Shown one piece after another: positions 1 through 6,474 of a DNA stretch of 8,472 nt. Position numbers and translations under genes: made by a program. The stretch comes from Verrucomicrobiota bacterium (lineage in GTDB: Bacteria > Verrucomicrobiota > Verrucomicrobiia > Limisphaerales > UBA1096), in the NCBI GenBank assembly GCA_030747575.1, contig JASLKI010000139.1:1-8472 (forward strand), written 5' to 3'. A model generated the notes under the pieces. The model was not told where the DNA came from. It saw nothing but the letters and a program-made list of their open reading frames with translations, and did no database searches. Each line of letters starts with the position of its first letter. Position 1 is the first letter of the stretch.

Positions 1-55
1 AAACAGCCGTTTGTAGGTCTTTGTATCATCCCAAGAACAAACTGCCACTAAATGC

Positions 56-1480
56 TCAGCCTTTCAACAGCTTGGCCAATGTTTCGCCGACAACCTGCGG
101 GTTGGCCTTGCCTCGGCTGGCTTTCATCACCTGTCCCTTGAGGAAGTTAACGGCGTTCTCTTTGCCTTTCCGATAGTCATCCGCAGGGCCGGGGTTGGAA
201 TCGATCGCATCCTGGCACCACTTGTCTAGTTCACCGCTTTCGTTGACCTGCGCCAGCCCCTTCGACTCGACGATCGCCACCGGCGAACCGCCGTTCTCAA
301 ACAACTCCGCAAACACCTCCTGCCCTCCCTTGCTGCTTATGGTGCCAGCATCGATGATCCCAACCAACTCCCGGATCGCTATCGGCTCAAACTTCAGCTC
401 GTCAACCGTCGTGCCGGTCTCGATGAGGCGCGCCTGCAGATTGTTGATCACCCAGTTAGCGATGGCCTTGGCATTTTTCGCCCCCTCGACGGCTTTCTCG
501 AAAAAACCCCCGAGCGGCACGTTGCCGACGAATACATCTGCGTCCTGAGCAGGGATGCCGTAATTGGTCATGAAGCGCTGCTTGCGGGCGAGTGGCAACT
601 CGACAATGTGCGAGCGCACCTCCATCAGCCATGCCTCGTTCGGCTTGAGCGGCATGATGTCCGGCTCGGGAAAATAACGGTAGTCGTGTGCGTGCTCCTT
701 GGTGCGCATGCTCTCGGTGATGCCGGCGACGTCATCCCACCGGCGAGTTTCCTGCACAAGCGTCCCGCCGCTCTCGAGCGTCGAGATCTGCCGCGGCACC
801 TCGTAGTTGATCGCACGCCGGACGCCGCTGAAGGTGTTCATGTTTTTGATCTCTACCTTCACGCCGAGCTTCTCTTCGCCTTTAGGCCGCACGCTGATGT
901 TCACATCGCAGCGCACCATACCCTTCTCCATGTCACAGTCGCTGATGCCGCCGTAAATCAAAATGTCCTTCAGCGCGTTGAGGTACTCGTACGCCATGTC
1001 GGCGCTGCGCAAGTCCGGCTCGGAAACGATCTCGAGCAGCGGCACGCCGGCGCGGTTGAAGTCCACTCCGCTGTGCTGGGCAAAGTGGTTGTTTTTGCCG
1101 ACGTCCTCCTCGATGTGAGCACGGGTAATGCGCACGCGCTCGATGCCATCGCCGAACTCAAAGTCCAGGTGCCCGGTCGTTGTCGATGGGAAATCGAACT
1201 GCGTGATTTGATAGTCCTTGCAGACATCGGGATAAAAATAGTTTTTGCGGTCGAACTTGGCGAAGCGTGGCACCTCGCAGTTTAGCAAATAACCGGTGAG
1301 TGTCGTGAGTTGCAACGCGCGTTCATTGGGTACCGGTAATACGCCGGGCATTCCAAGGCAGACTGGACAGACGTTCGTGTTCGGCTCCGCGCCAAACTGG
1401 TTCGCGCAGCCACAAAACATCTTCGACTTCGTCTTGAGCTGACAATGGGTCTCGAGCCCGATGACCGTCTCGTATTCCAT
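56..1480 (-). CDS. gatB: Aspartyl/glutamyl-tRNA(Asn/Gln) amidotransferase subunit B
   Basis: GatB is the tRNA-binding and kinase subunit of cytoplasmic GatCAB. It activates Glu- or Asp-charged tRNA by phosphorylation and amidates it with ammonia channelled from GatA. The 474-aa product opens with the family signature ETVIGLETH. His12, the HIEED motif (122-126) and Glu150 match the metal/kinase site known in GatB structures. Cys23, Cys25, Cys38 and Cys41 form a CxC...CxxC zinc-knuckle pattern present in many but not all GatB proteins. FDRKNYFYPD and DYRYFPEPD are typical core motifs. The last 29 residues (446-474, with QVMKASRGKANPQ) form the YqeY-like tail that contacts tRNA. I chose the ATG at 1480 over an in-frame GTG at 1507 because family proteins start at M-x-YETVIGLE and because this ATG forms a TGATG overlap with the gatA stop. 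It is the last gene of the operon; the stop is TGA and no convincing terminator is visible in the 55 bases left in the window. Confidence 0.97.
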   Translation of the reverse strand: MEYETVIGLETHCQLKTKSKMFCGCANQFGAEPNTNVCPVCLGMPGVLPVPNERALQLTTLTGYLLNCEVPRFAKFDRKNYFYPDVCKDYQITQFDFPSTTTGHLDFEFGDGIERVRITRAHIEEDVGKNNHFAQHSGVDFNRAGVPLLEIVSEPDLRSADMAYEYLNALKDILIYGGISDCDMEKGMVRCDVNISVRPKGEEKLGVKVEIKNMNTFSGVRRAINYEVPRQISTLESGGTLVQETRRWDDVAGITESMRTKEHAHDYRYFPEPDIMPLKPNEAWLMEVRSHIVELPLARKQRFMTNYGIPAQDADVFVGNVPLGGFFEKAVEGAKNAKAIANWVINNLQARLIETGTTVDELKFEPIAIRELVGIIDAGTISSKGGQEVFAELFENGGSPVAIVESKGLAQVNESGELDKWCQDAIDSNPGPADDYRKGKENAVNFLKGQVMKASRGKANPQVVGETLAKLLKG

Positions 1481-2943
1481 CAGAACGCCGCCCTTTCCGT
1501 ATGCCACGGTGTGGCTTGTTCGTAGGCGTGGGCGATCTGCATCAACTCGCTCTCGCCAAATGGTTTACCAAGAAACTGAAGGCCAATAGGCAGCTTCGGT
1601 TTGCTCGTGAATCCGCACGGCAAACTGATGCCGCACGTGCCGGCCAAGTTGCATGAAATCGTAAAAATATCAGACAAATACATTTGCAACGGGTCGTCCA
1701 TTTTCTCACCGGCCTTGAAAGCCGGAGCCGGCACGGTCGGCGTGATCAGCGCGTCAACCGTCTCGAACGCCTGCTCGAAGTCGCGCTTGATCAGCGTGCG
1801 CGCTTTTTGTGCCCGCAAATAATAAGCGTCGTAATAACCGCTGCTCAGCACGTATGTGCCGAGGATGATCCGCCGCTTGACCTCCTCGCCAAAGCCATGC
1901 CCGCGCGTGTTGCAGTAGAGCGAAAACGGGTCGTCGCCATCGACGCGATCGCCGTAGCGAATGCCGTCGAACCGCGCAAGGTTTGCGCTGGCCTCGGCGG
2001 TAGCCACGATGTAGTAGGTCGCCACGCCGTACTCGGTGTGCGGCATGCTGACCTCGTGAATCTCCGCGCCAAGCGACTCGCACTGTTTCACCGCCGCGTC
2101 GAACGCAGCACGCACTTCGGGGTCGATGCCGTCGATGAGAAATTCCCTCGGCAAGCCAAGCTTAGTTCCCTTCAAGTCGCCGCCGAGTTCGGCGACGTAA
2201 TCCGGCACATCCGCCGGCACGCTGGTTGAGTCGTGCGGATCGTGGCCGGACATCGCGCCGAGCAACGTCGCCGAGTCACGCACATCCTTCGTCAACGGGC
2301 CGACTTGGTCGAGCGACGAGGCAAACGCCACCACGCCGAAGCGCGACACGCGCCCGTAAGTCGGCTTGAGGCCGACGCAGCCGCACAGCGCCGCCGGTTG
2401 GCGGATTGAGCCGCCGGTGTCGGTGCCGATACTGGCAAAACATTCCTGCGCCGCGACCGCTGCCGCGCAGCCGCCGCTCGAGCCGCCCGGCACGCGCTCC
2501 AAGTCCCACGGGTTATTGCTGCGCCCGAACGCCGAGTTCTCGGTCGAGCTGCCCATCGCGAACTCGTCCATGTTCAACCGGCCAAACAGCACCGCGCCGG
2601 CGTCGCGCAGTTTACGCACGACCGTGCCGTCGTACGGCGAACGGAAGTCGCCGAGGATTTTTGACGAGCAGTTGGCCGGCTGGCCCTTGGCACAAAACAA
2701 ATCCTTCAACGAGATAGGCACGCCGAGCAGCGGTTGAGCAGCGTGAGTGTTGCCCTTGGCCAAGGCCGCGTCGGCAGCGTCCGCTTGGACAAGCGCGTCG
2801 TCGCGGTCGAGGCTCATGAAGGCGTTGACCTGCCCATCGACGGCGTCGATGCGGTCAAGGCATGACTGCATCGCATCTCGTGAGGAAACCTCCTTTGCCG
2901 CGAGCTTCGCCGTGAGGCCGGAGAGGGTGAGTTCGTGCAGCAT
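1480..2943 (-). CDS. gatA: Aspartyl/glutamyl-tRNA amidotransferase subunit A (amidase)
   Basis: GatA is the glutaminase of GatCAB and belongs to the amidase-signature family. It hydrolyses glutamine and passes ammonia to GatB. The 487-aa protein has the complete Ser-cisSer-Lys triad: Lys80 in GVPISLKD, cis-Ser155 in PGGSSGG and nucleophile Ser179 in [11 protein letters not shown]. The spacings of 75 and 24 residues match those of the Staphylococcus aureus enzyme. The flanking signature [13 protein letters not shown] follows, so the enzyme should be active. I prefer the ATG at 2943, which overlaps the gatC stop as TGATG. A GTG one codon upstream (2946-2944) is also in frame and would add one residue. 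The 3' end overlaps gatB by one base. It is the middle gene of HPr-gatC-gatA-gatB. Whether the complex serves Gln, Asn or both cannot be told from this window, because no glnS or asnS is visible. Confidence 0.98.
   Translation of the reverse strand: MLHELTLSGLTAKLAAKEVSSRDAMQSCLDRIDAVDGQVNAFMSLDRDDALVQADAADAALAKGNTHAAQPLLGVPISLKDLFCAKGQPANCSSKILGDFRSPYDGTVVRKLRDAGAVLFGRLNMDEFAMGSSTENSAFGRSNNPWDLERVPGGSSGGCAAAVAAQECFASIGTDTGGSIRQPAALCGCVGLKPTYGRVSRFGVVAFASSLDQVGPLTKDVRDSATLLGAMSGHDPHDSTSVPADVPDYVAELGGDLKGTKLGLPREFLIDGIDPEVRAAFDAAVKQCESLGAEIHEVSMPHTEYGVATYYIVATAEASANLARFDGIRYGDRVDGDDPFSLYCNTRGHGFGEEVKRRIILGTYVLSSGYYDAYYLRAQKARTLIKRDFEQAFETVDALITPTVPAPAFKAGEKMDDPLQMYLSDIFTISCNLAGTCGISLPCGFTSKPKLPIGLQFLGKPFGESELMQIAHAYEQATPWHTERAAF
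1481..1498 (-). promoter_or_regulatory. Shine-Dalgarno-like sequence for gatB inside the gatA 3' end
   Basis: Read on the minus strand, a purine-rich GGAAAGGG (1498-1491) lies 10 nt before the gatB ATG, within the last codons of gatA. It supports initiation at 1480 and fits translational coupling through the TGATG overlap. The spacing is slightly long, so the call is tentative. Confidence 0.4.
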
Positions 2944-3230
2944 CACTCGACGATCTTGGGCACGATGAATAAGCCGTTGGCCTGCTTGGGCGCGTTAGCC
3001 AAAGCGGCTTCCTGCGGGATCGACGGGCGCACCTCGTCATCGCGCAGGACGTTGGCCAATGGCACGGCGTGGGCCATCGGCTCAACGCCGGTGACGTCGA
3101 GTTCCTCGAGTTTTTTTACATAACCAAGAATGTCATCGAGTTGAGATCCAAGCCTTGCCTCCTCGTCAGGCGTCAGAGCGATTCGTGCCAGGTTGGCAAC
3201 GTATTTGATGTCAAAATCGGTTTTGGCCAT
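2943..3230 (-). CDS. gatC: Aspartyl/glutamyl-tRNA amidotransferase subunit C
   Basis: GatC is the small subunit that wraps around GatA and GatB and stabilises the amidotransferase. The 95-aa product has the usual family length and pattern: an N-terminal helix with [17 protein letters not shown], then [38 protein letters not shown] and the C-terminal [10 protein letters not shown] that packs along GatA. Its ATG (3230) lies 14 bp after the HPr stop codon, so the two are almost certainly co-transcribed. The only strong SD-like string, GAGGAGG, is in the final Glu codons of the HPr gene, with AGGAGG 19 nt from the ATG. That is farther than usual, so initiation may depend on translation of the HPr gene. 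The stop TGA overlaps the gatA ATG by one base. Confidence 0.97.
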   Translation of the reverse strand: MAKTDFDIKYVANLARIALTPDEEARLGSQLDDILGYVKKLEELDVTGVEPMAHAVPLANVLRDDEVRPSIPQEAALANAPKQANGLFIVPKIVE

Positions 3231-3244
3231 GGGATTGGTCGGGA

Positions 3245-3538
3245 TTATTCCTCCTCGAAGTTGCGGTTGACCAGCTCTTCGAGCTCGTTGAGGGCGTTAC
3301 TGGCGTCGCTGCCCTCGGCGGTCACGGTGAGTGTGGTACCGTGGCTTGCGGCCAGCATCATCAGGCCCATGATGCTTTTGCCGTTCACGCTTTCGCCCTC
3401 TTTTTCCACCATGATTTCACTAGCAAACTTGGTCGCGGTCTTGACAAACATCGACGCTGGGCGGGCGTGAAGACCGAGTTGGTTTTGCACAACCACGTCT
3501 TTGCTGACCACTGAATCGCTGTTTTTCTTTTTGCTCAT
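3245..3538 (-). CDS. ptsH: HPr-family phosphocarrier protein
   Basis: HPr is the small cytoplasmic phosphocarrier of the sugar phosphotransferase system and a regulatory protein. The 97-aa product carries the active-site signature LGLHARPAS with His24 (His15 in classical numbering), and VNGKSIMGLM with Ser55 (classical Ser46). The 31-residue spacing between the two equals that of Bacillus subtilis HPr, so both phosphorylation by Enzyme I and regulatory phosphorylation by HPr kinase/phosphorylase look possible. The C-terminal helix ALNELEELVNRNFEE is typical. The ATG start gives a nine-residue Lys-rich extension (MSKKKNSDS). An in-frame GTG at 3511-3509 would give a standard 88-aa HPr with His15 and Ser46, so the start is uncertain; neither has a good SD. 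It is first in the operon with gatCAB. No Enzyme I, HPr kinase or sugar permease gene is adjacent, so the role may be regulatory rather than sugar transport; that is inference. Confidence 0.93.
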   Translation of the reverse strand: MSKKKNSDSVVSKDVVVQNQLGLHARPASMFVKTATKFASEIMVEKEGESVNGKSIMGLMMLAASHGTTLTVTAEGSDASNALNELEELVNRNFEEE

Positions 3539-3719
3539 CGGGTGAAAAAGCGGCGCATTCTTGCTTGGAGAGTCCGGTTTGGCCAACTTTTTTGCTATTT
3601 GATGCCAGAATAGGCTTTTCTGAATTGACGCTGGCCAGTTCTTGGGCAGCATTGACGGCCGTGCAAGGAGGCGCGTTTGGTTTGAACAAAAACGAGCTTC
3701 CTGTACTCCAACATCCATT
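3539..3719. promoter_or_regulatory. Divergent intergenic region between HPr operon and sialidase-like gene
   Basis: These 181 bp separate two divergently transcribed units and should hold promoters for both. On the plus strand there are two TTGACG strings, about 27 bp apart in the second half, that resemble -35 boxes, but neither has a good -10 partner. On the minus strand TATTCT is a weak -10 candidate without a matching -35. One copy of the palindrome TTGGCCAA (3579-3586) sits next to a run of six T. I see no RNA gene or riboswitch. One plus-strand frame stays open without a plausible start and uses codons rare in this window, so I do not call it a gene. Confidence 0.4.
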
Positions 3720-4844
3720 ATGATTCGTTCTCGAAATGATACTATGATGATGGCCGTGACGGCTGCGATTTTGGCCTGGCCCGGCTCGGTTCTTTCCCAA
3801 GCTGCCGAAAAGGCCCCCGCCAAAACGGTGGACATCGACGTTGTCGATTCCCTCGGAAAGCAGGCCGGGATGTACGGCAGCGAAATGATCGCCGAGAAAA
3901 TGCCGGTGGCTGGCGTGCATGCCTCGACCATCGCGGAAATCGAGGGCGGCATTGTGACCGCCTGGTTTGGCGGGGCCGAGGAAGGCGCGTACGACGTGGT
4001 TATTTGGATGTCGCGCAACGAAGGCAACGGGTGGTCCGCGCCCAAGCCGGCCGCCAACGGAATCGACGAGGCCAAGCGCATCCAGTATCCGTGCTGGAAC
4101 CCCGTGCTGTTCAAGCAGTCCAACGGTATGCTGCTGCTCTTTTACAAAGTTGGCCCCAATCCGAAGGTGTGGTGGGGCATGCTGCAAAGATCGAAGGACG
4201 ACGGGTTGACATGGGACAAGCCGGTTCGCCTGCCGGCGGGCTACGTCGGCCCGGTGAAGAACAAGCCAATCGAGTTGGCCAACGGCACCCTGCTCTGCGG
4301 CTCAAGCCTCGAGGACGCCGGCTGGCGCGTGCAAATGGAGAGCTATGTGCAGAACCGGTACTGGAGCAAAAGCAAGCCACTCAACTCCCCGCTCGACTAC
4401 GCCGCCATTCAGCCCACGCTGCTCGCCTACCCGGACGGGACAATCCAGACGCTGTGCCGCACCAAGTCCGGCCGCCTCACCGAGTGTTGGTCGCACGACG
4501 GCGGCAAAAAATGGAGCCGCATGAAACGCACCCAGCTTCCCAACCCCAATGCCGGGGCGGACGGCACCGTGCTAGCCGACGGCCGCGCGCTGCTTGTTTA
4601 CAACCATACTCGGCGCGGCCGCTCGCCGCTGAATGTTTCCGTCTCAACGAACGGGAAAATATGGGAGGCCGCCCTCGTGCTGGAAAACCAGCCGGGCGAG
4701 TACTCGTACCCGGCAGTCATCCAGACGAGCGACGGCAACGTGCACGTGACCTACACGCACAACCGCACGAACATCAAACACGTCGTCATAGACCCGGCCA
4801 AGCTGGTCACCCAGCCGATCGTCGAGGGACAGTGGCCCCAGTAA
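3720..4844 (+). CDS. Secreted BNR/Asp-box sialidase-like beta-propeller protein
   Basis: This 374-aa product is a probable exported protein. Residues 1-28 form a signal peptide: basic MIRSR, hydrophobic MMMAVTAAILAW, and a likely cleavage after SQA28. The rest resembles the bacterial BNR_2 sialidase-like family, with the family's characteristic AWFGG...EGAYDVVIWMSR (81-99). Asp-box repeats (SxDxGxxW) occur at 158-165 (SKDDGLTW) and 258-265 (SHDGGKKW), with degenerate copies at 98-105 and 309-315, as expected for a beta-propeller. The FRIP motif that carries the first catalytic Arg of true sialidases is not seen, so activity on sialic acid is doubtful; another glycan activity or a binding role is possible. 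I chose ATG 3720 because it directly precedes the signal peptide; the upstream in-frame TTG at 3642 would put a non-signal stretch in front. No SD is evident. It is a single gene, divergent from HPr and followed by a TPR remnant. Confidence 0.85.
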   Translation: MIRSRNDTMMMAVTAAILAWPGSVLSQAAEKAPAKTVDIDVVDSLGKQAGMYGSEMIAEKMPVAGVHASTIAEIEGGIVTAWFGGAEEGAYDVVIWMSRNEGNGWSAPKPAANGIDEAKRIQYPCWNPVLFKQSNGMLLLFYKVGPNPKVWWGMLQRSKDDGLTWDKPVRLPAGYVGPVKNKPIELANGTLLCGSSLEDAGWRVQMESYVQNRYWSKSKPLNSPLDYAAIQPTLLAYPDGTIQTLCRTKSGRLTECWSHDGGKKWSRMKRTQLPNPNAGADGTVLADGRALLVYNHTRRGRSPLNVSVSTNGKIWEAALVLENQPGEYSYPAVIQTSDGNVHVTYTHNRTNIKHVVIDPAKLVTQPIVEGQWPQ

Positions 4845-4848
4845 CCCC

Positions 4849-4864
4849 GCGCTTGGCCAAGCGC
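4849..4864. repeat. 16-bp perfect palindrome GCGCTTGGCCAAGCGC
   Basis: This is a perfect inverted repeat five bases after the sialidase-like stop codon. It could fold into a 6-bp stem with a GGCC loop. There is no T tract on either side, so a classical intrinsic terminator is not supported. Its central 15-mer (CGCTTGGCCAAGCGC) recurs at 7587-7601 inside the acetyl-CoA synthetase gene. It may simply be coding sequence of the TPR remnant (ALGQA). Confidence 0.6.
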
Positions 4865-4990
4865 AGAAATCGTTCCAGCAAGCCGCAAAGTTGAGCCCCC
4901 GCGATGCCGGGAACTGGCACAACCTTGGCAAGTGCCATCAAGAGGCCAGACAAAATGAACGTGCTGTGGAGGCGTATGAAACGGCCTTGC

Positions 4991-5002
4991 CCAAGCGCTT
5001 GG
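4991..5002. repeat. 12-bp perfect palindrome CCAAGCGCTTGG
   Basis: This perfect inverted repeat lies just before the TGA of the TPR remnant and about a dozen bases beyond the apaG stop on the other strand. It shares the CCAAGCGC word with the palindrome at 4849-4864. As RNA it would give only a short stem, and no T run follows, so a terminator role between the convergent genes is possible but weak. Confidence 0.5.
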
Positions 5003-5014
5003 TCTGAATCCCCT

Positions 5015-5395
5015 TTAATTCAAATGCGACGGCACATCCATCCGGAACTCCGGGATGCGGGTGATCACGGAGCGGCCGTTTGCGTCCACGCCAATATAGC
5101 TGCCGGTCGCCACCGCCCAGTCCCCGCTGAACAGGTGAAAACTGTGGTAGTCGAACGACTCGCCCGCCTCCAACTCGGGGAACATCCCCACGACGCCGTC
5201 GCCCTCGACCACTGTCTTGTTGCCGTCCGCCTCGTTGACCACCCACTTGCGCCCCTTGATGGTGACGGTGATGTCGGAGTTGTTGCAGATGGTAATGAAG
5301 TAGGCAAAGCAGTGGGGACGATCCTCCGGCGTGACCATGTCCGACTGGTAAACCACCCGATCCACGGCAACGCTCAGTCCTTCAAGTTCTACCAT
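5015..5395 (-). CDS. apaG: ApaG domain protein
   Basis: This is a single-domain ApaG (DUF525) protein of 126 aa, matching the roughly 125 aa of Escherichia coli ApaG. Features seen: a beta-sandwich core with AYFITICNNSDITVTIKGRKWVV (31-53), the family glycine motif GDGVVG (65-70), PELEAGESFDYHS (73-85), then GSYIGVD and the terminal IPEFRMD. ApaG has been linked genetically to cobalt resistance and magnesium efflux in enterobacteria, but its biochemical role is unsettled; the fold is also found in eukaryotic FBXO3 and POLDIP2. I chose the ATG at 5395 because AAGG lies 5 nt upstream and the length fits the family. An in-frame GTG at 5437 would overlap the preceding yceI-like gene by 17 bp. It lies 25 bp after that gene, so co-transcription is likely, and it converges with the plus-strand unit. 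Confidence 0.93.
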   Translation of the reverse strand: MVELEGLSVAVDRVVYQSDMVTPEDRPHCFAYFITICNNSDITVTIKGRKWVVNEADGNKTVVEGDGVVGMFPELEAGESFDYHSFHLFSGDWAVATGSYIGVDANGRSVITRIPEFRMDVPSHLN

Positions 5396-5404
5396 CTCCA
5401 CCTT
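5396..5404 (-). promoter_or_regulatory. Ribosome binding site of apaG
   Basis: On the minus strand AAGGTGGAG immediately precedes the ATG at 5395, placing AAGG 5 nt upstream. It is one of the few clear SD sequences in the window and decides the start in favour of the 126-aa form over the upstream GTG. Confidence 0.55.
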
Positions 5405-5420
5405 ATTGAATTCCGTAAGT

Positions 5421-6041
5421 CTAATACGGTGCAGCACCAGCCACCCTTAGTTTTAGCTCAATCTCGTCGGACACCTTTTCCTCATTGTTGCCAGCGTTAA
5501 TACCGTAGTCCGACCGTTTGATGGTGAAGTCGGAGCGCAACACAAGCAAATCCCCCGGCACACGGTTACGTTTGATCAACATCCCCTTGAGGTAGGTCAA
5601 TCGAACCGGCACACTCACTTTTTTGGTGACGCCTTTGACGGTCAGTTTGCCATCAATTGTCCCGGTTATGGTGGTCCCGGTGGTTTTGACCTCGGTCATT
5701 TTCCCAGCAACAAACTCGATCGTCGGGAACTTGGACACATGCATCCACCCCTCATCCAGCATGTGTTTTTTCATCACTGGATTGTCCACGTGCAATGATG
5801 AAGTCGACAGCACAATTTTGCCGGCCGTTGCTGCCGGCCTGGCTGGATCGAATGAGACCGTGCCACTGACTCCTGTGGCGGTGCCGTTAATAGATTCCAG
5901 CGGAGCGTCCATCAAGAACACCACATTGTTCACCTTCTTTGAATCTCTGAAATCGAACTTGATCGAATCCGCACTTAACACTCCCGGGGCAACCGACAAG
6001 ATCAGTACCCACGCCAACTTTCCCTTGTGAAACTGTTTCAT
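5421..6041 (-). CDS. YceI-family periplasmic lipid-binding protein
   Basis: YceI proteins form a lipocalin-like beta-barrel that binds polyisoprenoids or similar lipids in the periplasm. This 206-aa protein has an N-terminal signal peptide (KGKLAWVLILSVAPGVLSA, likely cleaved after Ala24). The YceI domain fills the rest: GVSGTVSFDPARP (57-69), the helical KKHMLDEGWMHVSKFPTIEF segment (91-110), GKLTVKGVTKKVSVPV (131-146) and the hallmark SDFTIKRSDYGIN (170-182) near the C terminus. The length is normal for the family. The ATG at 6041 lies two bases after the stop of an upstream small membrane-protein ORF, and apaG follows 25 bp downstream, which suggests one transcript. No SD precedes the ATG, so coupled translation is plausible. 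The natural ligand cannot be read from sequence. Confidence 0.92.
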   Translation of the reverse strand: MKQFHKGKLAWVLILSVAPGVLSADSIKFDFRDSKKVNNVVFLMDAPLESINGTATGVSGTVSFDPARPAATAGKIVLSTSSLHVDNPVMKKHMLDEGWMHVSKFPTIEFVAGKMTEVKTTGTTITGTIDGKLTVKGVTKKVSVPVRLTYLKGMLIKRNRVPGDLLVLRSDFTIKRSDYGINAGNNEEKVSDEIELKLRVAGAAPY

Positions 6042-6043
6042 AA

Positions 6044-6451
6044 TTAGATCAATGACATCTCGGCGCCAGATCGATTACCCGGTCGGGTCGGCTTGCAGAA
6101 GGCAAAGGACAAGCCAAAAAGCCCACCGCTCACTGCGAAAGCCGCGCCGAGCAATTCCGCCCCAAAGACATATTTACTTGCCGTCACGGGATATTCCAAA
6201 CCGGTGACCTCATCAATCTCGGTTCGGGTCTCGGTGGACTTAGACCAGCCCATATGCAAACCGCCTCCCAGCCAAAAACTCAGTCCGGAACAGCAGACTA
6301 CTAACGCAGCCAATCTCAAAGCCAAGCGCACGCACAGGCAGAATACGGAAATCCCCACCGGAAGCAAATCCGCATCTGGAATCGTCTCGGATTCCCCGAA
6401 AACACCCCCCCTGCCCCAAGCTCCGGCATTGACCCGCCGCTTGGCTTCCAT
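6044..6451 (-). CDS. Small two-TM membrane protein of unknown function
   Basis: I do not recognise this family. The ORF (135 aa from the ATG at 6451) has two hydrophobic stretches: about residues 33-65 (ISVFCLCVRLALRLAALVV and onward) and about 94-118 (KYVFGAELLGAAFAVSGGLFGLSF). They are joined by a polar loop with TETRTEIDEVTGLEYP, and a basic tail follows. It ends with TAA two bases before the yceI-like ATG, which is the main argument that it is a real gene in that transcript. The start is unsure: its ATG is 23 bp from the divergent acetyl-CoA synthetase start, leaving no room for two promoters, and no good SD is seen. Internal starts such as a GTG at the beginning of the first hydrophobic segment are possible. 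A plus-strand frame overlapping it looks like a shadow. Confidence 0.5.
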   Translation of the reverse strand: MEAKRRVNAGAWGRGGVFGESETIPDADLLPVGISVFCLCVRLALRLAALVVCCSGLSFWLGGGLHMGWSKSTETRTEIDEVTGLEYPVTASKYVFGAELLGAAFAVSGGLFGLSFAFCKPTRPGNRSGAEMSLI

Positions 6452-6474
6452 AAACTGCCCGACCGATTTGAACC

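Larger units (their letters stand above)
4843..5007 (+). pseudogene. TPR-repeat gene remnant (3' end only)
   Basis: This plus-strand frame has no usable start codon but encodes an unmistakable TPR pattern just after the sialidase-like stop and ends in TGA. Reading from about 4846, the second half of one TPR (AQKSFQQAAKLSP) supplies consensus A20, F24, A27 and P32. Exactly six residues after that Pro, a full second TPR starts with NWHNLGKCHQEA and ends RAVEAYETAL, giving W4, L7, G8, A20, Y24 and A27. All ten positions are in canonical 34-residue register. The frame is open back to 4792, but upstream of 4843 it is antiregister to the sialidase-like coding sequence and shows no TPR character. 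The simplest reading is the 3' end of a TPR gene whose 5' part was deleted or replaced. An assembly error or frameshift joining it to the upstream gene is the alternative. Both palindromes listed separately lie inside it. Confidence 0.62.

Noticed and set aside
1..51. Plus-strand open frame from the window edge ending in TAA at 49-51
   Set aside because: It could be the tail of a gene converging on gatB, but 16 codons with no motif cannot be told from chance.
3508..3723. Plus-strand frame ending in TGA that overlaps the sialidase-like ATG as ATGA
   Set aside because: The overlap resembles translational coupling, but there is no plausible start, the codons (AGA, ATA, CTA) are unlike those of neighbouring genes, and no domain is recognisable.
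3539..4123. Long N-terminal extension of the HPr frame (292 codons)
   Set aside because: The extra region is antisense to the signal peptide and first part of the sialidase-like protein. The HPr domain starts at the ATG at 3538 or the GTG at 3511.
4849..4864. Palindrome as a classical rho-independent terminator
   Set aside because: The stem is only six pairs with a four-base loop and there is no T run on either strand.
4904..5500. 198-codon plus-strand frame across apaG
   Set aside because: It is antisense to apaG, which has an unambiguous family match. The product is His/Val-rich without domain features.
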